Assembly: GCA_008931825.1 (NCBI GenBank)
Contig: QXVZ01028765.1
Span: forward strand, 1 to 41,518
Length of the DNA stretch: 41,518 bases
Origin: Phallusia fumigata
Lineage: Eukaryota; Chordata; Ascidiacea; Phlebobranchia; Ascidiidae
Reading direction: 5' to 3'
The first letter of the stretch is position 1; the number at the start of each line of letters is the position of its first letter. The notes beneath the pieces are model-generated. The model was not told where the DNA came from, searched no databases, and saw nothing but the letters and a program-made list of their open reading frames with translations. Shown piece by piece: positions 20,138 through 31,357 of the stretch. The position numbers and the translations under genes are program-made.

Positions 20138-23076
20138 TAAGTTTGCTTAACGACCTCAAATGTGCTTTTCAACAAAACAAGCAACGTTGTTTTGAAACTT
20201 TGCTTTGGGCAACCGCATTTACCGCGCGTAGACAATGGCGATGAATTGCAAGCAATTATCAGTGCAGTTGCTTTTGACCTGACACAAAACAGCACGCCGG
20301 CAGTCTTAATTGCAAAATTCGCGTTCTTTCGTCTAACATCTGCCTCAATGGGCTCGCAATAATAGCGACACAGATGTGCCGATCCGCTATCGCGCCGGGC
20401 ATGAATAATGCATTTACGGACGGAACACATGCTACCCGGCTAGTCCCACAGGCTCTCTGGGCTTGCGGAATATGCAACTTTCGTGGCGCTCTGAGGAGTG
20501 TTTTGGCCCACAAACAAACATGAACTTTCGATTCATGCCCTGAGTGAGTTTCAGACTGGCTTGTGAACAACTTTTGTAAATTTTGATTGAAAAAGTGATG
20601 AATTGTTGCTGTTTTCCAGATATTATCGATCGATTTCGGAATACCACCGTTGTTGTGAGTCTCAAAACATTTACTTAAAAATACTTTGTTAACGACCGAC
20701 ACCCTGTTGCTAACGCGTTCGTAAGACGTGCAAAAACTAATCAACCCACAATTTTTATGACATCACAAGCAAATTGTGTATTGCCCTAAATTAGGTCACC
20801 TGGCACTACGTGCTGCACGACCAGCCAATATACCACCCTATCCAATATTAATCGACGACAACGCATCACGGCTCAGACATTGTTTCCTGACAGGACTAAG
20901 CTATGGCAGGTTTCAAGCCCTCGTAGCCTAATCTCGTCACGGCAAACTGGCGAAGGATTACAAGACGATAAAATCTTGTGCTTCGTTCGGCTCCAGTACA
21001 AGTCAAGCGAGCGTTTCCCGGAAAGAGAATTGAGTAAGCTCCACTAATATGTCTTACCTAATAGGCCGATTCTGTACTGGGGTACAGTCCCAAAATTTTA
21101 TGGCATCGATTTGATCTTGCTAATTTGGTTTCAGTTAAACAGATGCAGTCACGATTACGAAATATATCGCCAAAAATGGAAAGGTGGCTCAGTGGTAAGC
21201 TACTATTAACATGATGGCCAGTCCTGTTTTATCGGTGTTAATCTATTTTAAAGAGAATCGTATAACCTGTTTATGGTGGTATCAAGTAATTAGAATTATA
21301 TTAAATCAGTCGGAAACTGCTTTGCATAATTATGAAAACATTTCTGAGCTTCTTCTTTTCTCGATTAAGCTACACTCATACAATCTTTTGTAAACTTCTC
21401 AACTTATTTTAAATGTTTATAAAACACTTGAAGGATGGCGTGTCTGTTGACACTTCAAGAATCTCCTCAGCTTGGTTCTCTGCTGCTGCCAAACATTGCA
21501 TTGCCTCGAAGGACAAACGAACATGGGTCAACAGTGCAACATCGGCACCGACCTAATTACTGCTGGTCAGTAATCGATGTGCAATAAAAACGCCGTCCAA
21601 CTCTGTAAATCATTTGTCTGTCCTCATGAGTTCAAAAATCTAAGCACTGACCGAAACGGATCGGTTGATCGTTTCTGACAATCCTGTCACGCCAATCGTT
21701 TCAATGGGTACCAGCGAAATTTCCTGGGGTCTTTTTCGATAGCAGGTTCTTGTCATTTAAGTCCGTTAAAGTATATCGATACTGAACTTAAAAACAAGAT
21801 AGCAATTTCTCCTTTTTCGCCCACGCAGGAAACTGCAAAGGGAACAAGGCCCCCGACACTCAAAGTTAATTCCCCACGTGACAAAAGAACGGTCTGTTCC
21901 CCCTTCCTAAAAACTTTCATATCGAGTAAAAACTGACCTTTTGCAAAGCTACGTCAACACCACAATGATATTGTGTTGAAAACCTTTAGTTTATATTTGA
22001 CACTTCTATTACCAAGCGTACACTACTTTCAACCACGGTGTAACTTTACAAATAACTTTTATGTCCTAATAGACAAAACGAAAATACCTTAGAGTTCAAA
22101 GAGTTCAATTTTAACACAGAAACAAACAAAAATTCTAAAAATGTTGAGCAGTGTGGGAGACCTAACTATGCAAACCGAGTCAAATCACCTAAATAACAAA
22201 AATCTTCACGAAAATAACCCAGCGGGGCATAGGCGTAGAAATTCCTCCGACATGCTGGTATACAGCTTTTCGCCGGGCAAGTGTTTGTGCACATGAACGC
22301 GGTGACGCGGAAAACCGTAATGACGTCATTAACCCGCCGTGTGGCCATCATATGAATGGACCTGCGCGTCAACACGACGTCAAAAACGCGACATCCAAAG
22401 ACAATTCCCAGTTTCGCTCGAAATGTTTGGAGCTACTCCTCAGAGTTGACCCGCTTGTGACTTCTGCCATAATGGCTTAATAATAGTGAGGAGAAAATGC
22501 TTGTAGCGGCTGAGCACCCGTCATACATAACGCGCTTGTTTTCAAACGAACTTCTGGGCGGTAGTTTCAAGGCGCAGTTGAGAAACGCAAAGTCATTCTA
22601 CTCTGTTGTGGAAATCGAATGCGAAAATATGTTAGGATACAAAAAATACTGTACTGGCACCACTTTGATTACTCAACATAAAATACGCTATCTGCTCGTA
22701 ACAAAATGTTCTTTCATGACCATTTTGAGCTTTTTATGAAAACTGTGTGTAACAATATTTTTCAAAACCATTTTTTAAGTTACTCACAGCAAAAACTGAC
22801 AAACATTTGTCTGTTTCCTTCGTATTTGTTTTCCTTTTTCCAGGCTAACAGTTTTGTACCTGTTTTTTTAAATTCTGCCACAATGTGGAAACTTCAAAAA
22901 TTACTAAAGATATTCCCAACTGACTTGTCGAAGCTACGTGTACCTTCGCTAGTGAACGCAACCAACAAACAGTGCCAGGCACAGTATTAGAACCGCCCTT
23001 CTTCTGTAAAGTCAACAAACTTGTAAAAAGATAAAGCCCAGTCGGCAGACAAAGCCAAACCCAAACGAGGTAAAAG
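20138..23076. other. 5' flank of BCR, no gene recognised
   Basis: Contains several unsupported open frames but no recognisable coding similarity. A CpG-richer patch lies around 22250-22400, with TGACGTCA at 22321-22328. A tRNA A-box-like GGCTCAGTGGTAAGC near 21186 lacks a B box. Promoter or 5' untranslated exons of the BCR gene could lie here but cannot be placed. Confidence 0.5.
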
Positions 23077-23233
23077 TGACGTCATAATCGTCCACACACC
23101 TTATCCAAAGGCTCGTCGCCTATAAATAGCTTTTCTTCTTGTACAACTAGGCTCTGATGCTATTGTGAAATGAATCACTGGGACTGACATTGTCGGACTG
23201 GTGGATTAAAGTTTGAGAATAGAGATGGTAAGT
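23077..23233 (+). promoter_or_regulatory. Promoter-like module: TGACGTCA, TATAAATAG, then a GTAAGT donor
   Basis: On the plus strand a palindromic CRE-type TGACGTCA (23077-23084) precedes TATAAATAG (23121-23129) by about 36 bases. Some 100 bases further on is ATGGTAAGT (23225-23233), a strong splice donor straight after an ATG. This could be the promoter and short first exon of an unrecognised plus-strand transcript. I found no convincing downstream exon, so the call rests on short motifs alone. Confidence 0.3.
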
Positions 23234-26200
23234 CTCAAAATGACAAAGATTGATCAATAATTCGTGCGAGAAGTAGAAATCATGTGCAATTTCAATTTCC
23301 GCTCGCTCAAAACCATTTTTGGAAGCTTTACGTGGCACATACGGGCCCACGGGGAAATTTTTTGGCGCCTATTTTCCCCAACTTGTGTTGGAGTTTGAAC
23401 TCCAGACGTGACGTGCAAAAGATATATGTCCACAAATAAACTTGCGTGACCGCCTAATGACTGGTCATCATAAATGCAATTAGTTGAGCACTTTCACAAA
23501 GAGGCCGGCTATTTGCAGGTTACAATGCAAATCTCCTTGTCTCGCCGCACACTGCATGTTAATGAAAACAACAAACCATTCACACCATGCCAAATGAATT
23601 ATCACGCCTACGACACTAGTTTTTCGCTAAGTGCCAGATAATAAATGCTTTTTTGATACGCTGGTAGTGCCTAGTGACATTAAAGTGTTGCTCTAATGCG
23701 TCCAACTAAATTATTTACGATAAATCACAAACCATGGGCGCCACCATGTGATAAACAGATTCCACCACTTCTAAAATAACTAAAAAAACACATGTACAAA
23801 ACGACTACAACAAAACCTAAGATCTTGGCGTTACCTTTCACTTAAACCAGGGCTTACTGACTTCTTTGTGGCATCAGTGCTCTGATAAAACAATGCAGAT
23901 TTGCATTTATAACGTGTATGATAAGTTATAACGCAGCGGACCTGCCGTGTATGAGACAATACAATGCGGTGTGTGTGATGAATAAAGGGAACAGCGCATT
24001 ACATCGGCTCCGCATTTCCGATTATTAATCATTCACACACTAAGCTAAGAGTAGATACAACTAAGGAATAGTCCTGTCGAAACTGCACTTTAACCTGTAC
24101 CCTAAAGCATGACAACACATAAGGAAACAAATCTTCGTAACGTGACAACTTGGTCAAAGTCTTTTATATCTGGCAGTAACTCCAGCGGGCCGGTAACTTT
24201 TCGTAAACACGTTTTCCAGTGTGTTGATAATGATAAACAAACATTGACTAAGCTATTGGCGTTGTCATAACCAACTTGCCTTTGCATGTAGGCACACTTA
24301 ACATAATGGCAATTGGCTACGTAACAGCAACTAAACAGTACTCATCACGCTTTGTTTACCAGTCATACAGAGACGCATAACCAACGTGCCAACAACAACA
24401 GTCCAATGTCGACTTCCTCAAGCAGTTTCGGGCGATCCGCTTTTAACCAAACCCACAAAAGGAACATCCGAAAGAAATGACTGCTTTACAAGCGGACATA
24501 CACCGTTAGCGCACTACGTGATAAAGAGAGGTGAATGAACACATGGCATTTTTATTAAGATTGCCTTTCAATTAGATTTGGACTTTTTTCGGCTTTAAAA
24601 AAACATGCTAAAAATAAGCAGTAAGTTGGAATGAAACTGCGGCTGCGCTTGTAAGGGTTTTTTTGAACACGTTTTAGCCAAACGTTTAAAACTCGCATAA
24701 CCTTTGCACAAAGCAGCGTAAAATCAGTCTTGTTTCATAGCATTTTTCGTTTCATGGACCTAAAGTAGCCGTGTTAGGCAATGTAGTGGTTAAGAAAACT
24801 AGTTCATTTTTTAGCATGCAAAACATACCACAAATTCGGTAGCAGTTGCCAACAAAATCCACTGATCAAAAATTCCTTTTCCTGCAGCGGTTGTGAGAGG
24901 TCCCAAAATGGACAGTGACCAAACTGGGTCAAAAAACGACCCTGTGTGGTGTTGAAGTGAAGTCATCACTCAGATAAAGGTACTTCCTCGACAGGTAAAC
25001 TCTGTGTGACGAACCTGTTGCCTTTCGCATTGCGCCTAAATCCCACCGATCGGAGGAAGCAATTGGACACGAATTATGCCACCCTCTGGCCCTGATCTAT
25101 ATACTCCTGCGCAAATACTGCAGTTGCGATGAACTTTTCTTTTGTGGCGAGTTCGAAATAATTTCGATTGCCACAATGTTGCCGCTAATCAAGAAAGGAA
25201 ATGAACATCTTTACAAACGAGCTCGTGCATTTAACTGCAAGCAAGTTGATTAACGTTTAAGACAGCTTGGTTCGCCCGCGAAGGGCCACCAACTATAGTT
25301 TGGTCCACCTACCTTAACAGTTCAATAACACTTGCTCAAGTTGCCTCTACATGGGCAATAGAGTTTCGCAGCACTAAACTTGTCTTTAAGATCAAATAAA
25401 AAAACAAATTTTTGGTTTAAAACCAGCAATTTCATGCAGGGCCTCTTATATTTTAATTCTACCCAAAGGATAATGTCGGCACTGCCAATAACATTGCTTT
25501 CCGAAACCGAACTAACAAACTATAATTGGGCAAGACTAGCTTATGATTCAAGGTCCGTGTTGAAATCCCTGCAGCGCCCATGCACAAAACTTGAAAGCAA
25601 CCAACAAGCTTTTACCTGTCAAATATGCTGCATGTGCAAACCAGGTCCTGGCACGATTAGCGTGAAGTAAACGCTGCTACTAAGTGCTGCCTACTGGCTA
25701 CAAACAGACACAGCGTTACAGGCGCGGTTTAGTTACCTCAACAAAACACATATTTCCGATCACTCCGTCTTACTGGCCCCGGGCGTGTTCGATTTTGCGA
25801 TTGCGGTGTAACAACTTCAAACGCCTTGCATCGCTATTTTTCGGGCCTTATAAATCCTTGATCATCTCAACGACCTGCTGTCGTGCAATCCACGCGTGCA
25901 GACGGTCTCTTGATTGCTTTTTCGTCGTATTTTGCACGTTGTCCTGGCCTTACTTGTGGTGGCTTGCATTTACGGTGCTGTAAACACTCGTCAATAGTCA
26001 AATTATATACCATGACTGACGTTATACCAACAAAGCAACTTGCCGAGTGATATGTCAAAGAAACAAACATATTGCACAACGTGTAAAGTATGCATTGTTT
26101 TTCAAACAGAATTCAGTATTACGGCTGTAGGTTTCACTGGAGATCTTCGGCATTCTGGCAACTATTCGTTGTCTACAAAACCTACTTTTATAGGTACTCT

Positions 26201-28900
26201 TACAGTTAACAAGGCTGTTCAAAACGCAACGAAACAAATTTCTGCGAGGACGTTTAGAAAACGACACGACCCTGCTACAACTGCTAACGACCTCTTACTC
26301 ACCATGGCTGTAAACAAACATGATTTTGTTTTCATTGGCCTGGTAACCCTACTCCGCAGCGCAACTGATCAGCGAGAGTTAAACTGACCTCAAGTGACCC
26401 CGGCAGTCATAGGGTGTCATGTGACGTCGCAATCGCCAACCAAATAAGTTCAACCAAGCGCGTAATTCGCCTAAATAGTGCACAGGCAAGAAAGTGAGGT
26501 CATATTGATTGGCGTTCGGCAAAGGGCCTTTAGTACGTGGACTTTGCTAAACGACCGCCAATAATTGTCAACGCACTCTCGTGAGAGCTGTCGATATTGG
26601 GACAAAGAGCAGTTTGGCTTAATGAGCGCTAGAGGCCCGGAAAAAGCCTGTGTTGCATAAGTGCATACTAGTACACTTGATAATTTAACTAAATTTCAAA
26701 CTACACTGATGGACACAAATTATAATAATAAATTGTGTTAGTACCTACAATAGTTAGTTAACATTCCAAGAAGTTTGTTTCATACAAATCAGACCTTTAG
26801 TACATTTATTAAATGCACTGTGCTCTGCCAAAGCCCCAATTTACCACAAACCTAATACAATGTAACCACCAACTGTGCAGACCGGAGCATCATAGAATTT
26901 AAGAACCCAACTGGATACCATCACAGCCTGAAACTCAGCATGACTAAAGCTCCAAGTCATTTTAAAGCTATTAGTGTTGAAGCCTCAGTATAATCCACTT
27001 ACATTTTTCAAACACTGTGCATTCACAAAGACTATCAGCACAAGGAGAAGCACTTAAAAATTGAGCAATACATATGCACCTTCCTTTTAAACAATAGTAC
27101 ATAAGCCTTATTTTGTCAAACCCTTATCAAGCTCCTTTTTTAACCGAATCTGAAATGACTTGACAAAGGTGTGATAGTTTCAAATTTTTCATTTTAGAAT
27201 GAAGTTATTTGACTTTATACCACAACAAAACAGAAAGATAATTGATTAACCAATCTACACTAAATCATTTTGCAAAATCGACAACTTGGACTGACATTTT
27301 GTTGAAACTCCATATTTAGTACATGTAAAGGCAGTGTGTATGAGTCATACCACAATGTGTGACATATTGGGAAGATCAGATTTTACCGAATTGCCTTCCT
27401 GCTTCTCCACAAGAAAGTTCAAAGATTAGGTCATTTCAGATAAAATGCTTGCCATACTTAGTAAACATCAATATTTATCAACATGTAAGAAATTGCATAC
27501 CTGCAAAAAAATTTAGTAACTCATCAAAAGCCACCAAGATGACAATAAAGTTGAGCCAGCGAAACTGCACACATACAACATACACATTGCTGGCGTAGCT
27601 CAAGAACTAGTAGGAAAAATCAATTTTGGTTGTCAGTTTTCAGTCAGCAAAACCCTGGGTCACAAAGAGAACTATCTATCAATTGTCCACACCACACCAC
27701 ACATACATTAAAACACACATCCACAAGGCAAAAACAAGATGTTTTATTATTTAACACAACAAATTGTTATTTTGGCAAAACAGACCTTTCAGTGTGGATG
27801 TTATAACAACAGTAACTGCCCCAAAATCGTTTAAGCATACAAAGATATTGCCAAACAAATTTACAAAAAATTGGACATCATAATCGAGTGCAAAAAAGTT
27901 CCGTTTTTTATAAAGTGCGTTTCAAAAACATCTGTACAAACACTGCAGAAATAAGTACACTACATCAAAATGCAATGTGGTTTAATAAAAAGAAAAAGAA
28001 AGAAACCTAACTGAAGAAAAGTACTTTTTGTTTTTCCATTTCAATATTAAACATAGGATTCTCCTACACGTTAGTCAAGGATAAACAACAAACACAACGT
28101 AACATAACTGGATGAGGGGAAAGCAGTCGGATTAGGATTTAATAATAACGTTTCTATTTGCTGCAATAAAATCATGTAACAGAATGACCTCAAAGTTAAA
28201 AATACATCCTTACACCTTAATTGAATTGAAACATGAATTTTGCACCTACTTTTATTATTTCCTTTTGGGACTCTGGCTTTAGGTTTTACAGCAGCTCTAC
28301 TTTTCCGCAGGTGAAAAAAATTTTGAGATGCTAGTCATGTTGCTGCGGTCACAACAGTGATGCAGTCGTTAGTTGTTGGCTTGTTACGTTTATTTTTTTC
28401 TCGGTAGGCGGAACAACGCCTGAATGCGTTATGCTCGTACTGAGTCTATCTATCTGCCTCATTGCAGTTCCGTTGAATCATTTTTATTCGATTGACTGAA
28501 GTTAGTTAATTTGCGTTCACTCACCAGGTTCCAATGTGCTGGAGCAATGCTGCTCAAAGTTTCTTGCTCAGGGAAACATAAGCGATCGAGACCAAATTAC
28601 AACTATCAAAGTACCAGCGTTGTGATCACCAAAAGTTCGTGCAAACCACTGCACCCCCGAAAAAAAGAGAATCATGAATCAAAATTGGTTGCTACTGACA
28701 TGAAAAGTTGTAGTTTTCGCTGAAGCGGCAGTCACGTATAGGCTGCAATCTAGATTTGGACCCTCTACACGCATAATTTGTGTTGGTATTTCTGCAGTTT
28801 TCCCGATTAAGCGGTTTTTAATGGATTTAAGTGCATTCAACTTTAGCAACAGTTTCTACTTATATGTTCTCATTGAATTCCAGAGCATCTGATCATTTCT
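23234..28900. other. Long gene-poor stretch
   Basis: 5.7 kb without a recognisable coding exon on either strand. The stretch 26640-28250 is especially AT-rich. A lysine-rich peptide RKSRAAVKPKARVPKGNNK can be read on the minus strand near 28310-28255 before a GTAGGT, but nothing supports it as an exon. Confidence 0.5.
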
Positions 28901-28901
28901 T

Positions 28902-29112
28902 GAGCCGACAATTCACACAGAAGTAAAAAATAAAACTAGACGACAGTTACAGCATAACACACGGAAACAAAGAGGCGAGTAATTGCTAGCGCTTGTGTAG
29001 TTACACGCGGTCCAAACTTGGTCATGACTGAAAGGCAATCGTAGCATGACTAAAAAGGAAGTGCATCGGGACAGAGAATACAAAGCAAGCAGATACAAGC
29101 AATGTTTGAACA
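28902..29112. repeat. 0.2-kb dispersed repeat, copy 1
   Basis: From GAGCCGACA through GTTACACGCGGTCCAAACTT to AAGCAATGTTTGAACAA. It matches 32664-32880 in the same orientation with substitutions and one inserted segment. No A/B boxes or terminal repeats are evident. Confidence 0.75.
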
Positions 29113-29215
29113 AAACATAAATTGATGAATTTATTGTTATGGGTATTACCCCATAGAAATAAACCAAAAAGCAACGAATAAGCCTTTTTTTGCTGGCACA
29201 GATTACAAAACCTAC

Positions 29216-29610
29216 AACATTGTCGCGAAATGAGTCATTCCGTCCATCGCGAGTTTTTGTGTAAAATTCCTTCAACGAGAAGTCCCCTGATGCAAAACAA
29301 AAATTATAGTTTCTCTGCAATGGGTGTTTCAAAAGGTTTTGCCAGTAAACCAGACATTTGAGCGCAGCCGCGGTTCATAACCACCACTACAAATTACTTC
29401 TTCATTGCTTTACGTCTTGCGTTAACAGTTAAATAACAAACAAATTGAAAACAATGTTTGCATCATACTAATGGCGGTAAACAAGGATTAAGCAAACCGC
29501 ATGACAACTTTTTACCCACAAACACTCACCCTCCCTTGGCTGACAATCTCCCGTTGGAGTTCTTTGGAAGCCATGATAAGGACTCGAATACATTGCAAGA
29601 ATCGATAATC
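29216..29610 (-). pseudogene. HIP1/HIP1R THATCH-domain exons, broken unprocessed copy
   Basis: Two exon remnants with splice sites. 29530-29610 (acceptor CGCAG, donor GTGAGT) reads IIDSC, then after a frame change IRVLIMASKELQREIVSQGR, matching ILNSCTDLMKAIRLL...LQKEIVESGR of HIP1R. About 13 bases appear deleted between the two parts, shifting the frame. 29216-29286 reads KEFYTK, then SRWTE, a TGA where the family has Gly, then LIS, in another frame; one A is missing from an A-run, and at least one more shift is needed upstream. Its first base pairs in phase with the GTCAGA donor of the true HIP1R exon (NER-I), so it derives from that gene. Introns are kept, so this is a DNA-level duplication, not a retrocopy. 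Position: same strand, downstream of the HIP1R stop, with the methyltransferase gene between. Confidence 0.8.
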
Positions 29611-29689
29611 CTGCGACAATAAACAAATGAGACCAGATCTTGACACTGCACGGGCCCCGGGCCACATAAAGCTTCTTGACTGACTCCAA

Positions 29690-29790
29690 ACTATGATACG
29701 GTATAACGCCTCTTGCAGGCCTGGCCTACTGTGATTTATATGTGAGTATGCCGTTGTCGTTGGCCTGCATGAAAGCTTCAGGGCAGAACC
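29690..29790 (-). repeat. Decayed tRNA-derived SINE fragment
   Basis: TGCAGGCCTGGCCTACTGTG and the following sequence aligns with the CAGGCCTGGTGCACTGTG segment of the SINE at 6300-6515. The B box is missing. It occupies the place where the pseudogene should carry the HIP1R exon encoding MADVRGGDL. Confidence 0.5.
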
Positions 29791-29879
29791 CAGTACCAAA
29801 TATGCGCAGGCATATAACTCGCATTCAGAATCAGTTGGTAGAAGTATGAGAAATGTATATTTCGCCTACATCAGCATTT

Positions 29880-30040
29880 TCCGGAACTGACAATTAAATT
29901 CCATTTGAGGATTATGTCTGCAACTGAGGCTGTATTTTGCAAGGTTTTAGTTCTTGAAATAAGGTAGATATGGAACTCATTTTTTCAAGTTTTGTACAAT
30001 CACACATTTACGTTATTGTGATGTCGTAAATAAAAGAATG
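29880..30040 (-). repeat. Copy of a HIP1R intron segment (part of the pseudogene duplication)
   Basis: GGATTATGTCTGCAACTGAG, then GCTGTATTTTGC, GGTTTTAGTTCTTG and TATGGAA line up with 38452-38560 (and 37420-37530), the intron between the HIP1R exons at 38646 and 38194. The order matches a duplicated gene segment. Confidence 0.7.
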
Positions 30041-30314
30041 GTTTCAAAAATTATGTCCACAAGATATTCATGTAGCCTACATATTGTGCAATGTTGCAAG
30101 ATTTTAATTTCGTTTAGGCCCCTGTGAAGGGCACGTTCTTTAACTCCAGTCATCCGAATGTTTTGATCAAACTTGAGTCTCATAGATAACCCAGGGATAT
30201 GACGGCTTGCTATGCTCGCCAGTTATGTTTATTTCGGGAAAAATTGCTGGCTGTTAAACATAAGCATGCATTGGAGGAAAGTCGATAGGTTCAATACGTT
30301 TTGTGTTTTTGCGA

Positions 30315-30322
30315 TATAAATA
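30315..30322 (+). promoter_or_regulatory. TATA box of methyltransferase gene
   Basis: TATAAATA lies 121 bases before the proposed ATG at 30436, within GCGATATAAATAGGAGG. A tandem AATTTCCAG sits between it and the start (about 30398-30416) and could act as a splice or spliced-leader acceptor. That last point is inference from tunicate biology. Confidence 0.5.
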
Positions 30323-30435
30323 GGAGGTGGTGAATAAAAACACAGTTGACCAACGAATCTACTTAAACTATATATAACAGATTACAAGTCTTGCGAATTT
30401 CCAGCAATTTCCAGCGTAGGTTCTTCAACGATATA

Positions 30436-31357
30436 ATGTTGGCTCCTTCCAGAACGTATTTTGGTCGTAAAACCGTCGTTAAAATGTATCAGCAAAATAG
30501 GCCTCGTTACAACCAAGACGTCAGACACGCGATCATGGAATATGTGCAGAAACACAATAATTATTGTTAAGTATTGTTAACTTAAGTTCAAAGAGCCTTA
30601 TGATTTACTAGTCGATGTTGGATGTGGGAGTGGACAGGCAAGTGGGCTGTTTGTTCCGTATTTTAACAAAATTATCGGAATAGATTGCAGTGTTGAACAA
30701 ATTAAACAAGCCAAGCTGGACAACAAGTTCTCAAACATTTCGTTTTTGGTCGGAGAAGCTGAGACGCTGCCAATAAAGGATGTAAGTGCGGATCTTATTT
30801 TCACAGCCTCGGCTGCACATTGGTTTGATTTGCCAAAGTTTTTAAACGAGGCCGCCCGTGTCCTTAAGCCAGATGGATGCATGGCGCTTTTTACGTACAG
30901 TATTCCGAAAGTCGGAAGAAATTTGGAAGATTCTGAATCGCAGAAAATAGACGATGCAATTATGTGGGACCACGTTTGGAAGCACATCTCTCCGAATCCT
31001 CCGACAGAGTCAATGCTGAAGTACGCAAACATCTTCAAAAACATCACAGCCAGGCATAAGGAGCGAAATGATGACCTGAAACTCAGATACACCTCCTCCG
31101 TGGAGCAAATTGTGGGTCTTATCAGGTCTTTTAGCTGGTATGGTGCGTACATGGATCATAAAATGAAGTCGGAAGAACGTAATAGTCCAAACCCAGTTGA
31201 CGGATTAGGCCAGGCTTTTAAGCGTTCATTGGGAATGGAGAATCAGCGGGACAGCGACGTACATTTGGAAGTACATTGGGAAATATTCCTGTTGTTGGCT
31301 ACAGGGCTGTGCTCAACAGACGCTGGTCAACAAAACGAAAAACAGTTAGGCCAATAA
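30436..31357 (+). CDS. SAM-dependent class I methyltransferase, frame interrupted near 30544-30586
   Basis: The protein is a small-molecule-type methyltransferase (Methyltransf_11; UbiE/COQ5-like), of the group annotated in fish and Dictyostelium as putative methyltransferase DDB_G0268948. Residues after the start read RTYFGRKTVVKMYQQNRPRY. After the break come YDLLVDVGCGSGQASGLFVP (motif I, SAM binding), GIDCSVEQIKQAK (acidic post-I residue), GEAETLPIKD, ADLIFTASAAHWFDLPKF and ARVLKPDGCMALF, all typical of the family. The substrate is unknown. The frame is broken between VQKHNN and FKEPYDL: either a 43-nt intron (30544-30586, GTGCAG...TTAAG), which restores frame and gives about 292 residues, or indels in an otherwise single-exon gene. 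TAA at 31355-31357 overlaps an AATAAA hexamer at 31353-31358. Confidence 0.85.

Noticed and set aside
20259-20744. 161-codon open frame on the minus strand upstream of the BCR start
   Set aside because: Composition looks random, with no recognisable motif and overlapping frames of similar length. No splice or family support.
21180-21220. tRNA-like A box GGCTCAGTGGTAAGC
   Set aside because: No B box or cloverleaf follows within tRNA distance.
28255-28315. Lysine-rich exon RKSRAAVKPKARVPKGNNK on the minus strand
   Set aside because: Short, with no matching acceptor in frame and no partner exon.
28913-29332. Single 139-codon minus-strand gene
   Set aside because: The open frame fuses a frameshifted HIP1R exon remnant with an intron and the 0.2-kb dispersed repeat. 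Similarity places the real homology in two different frames.
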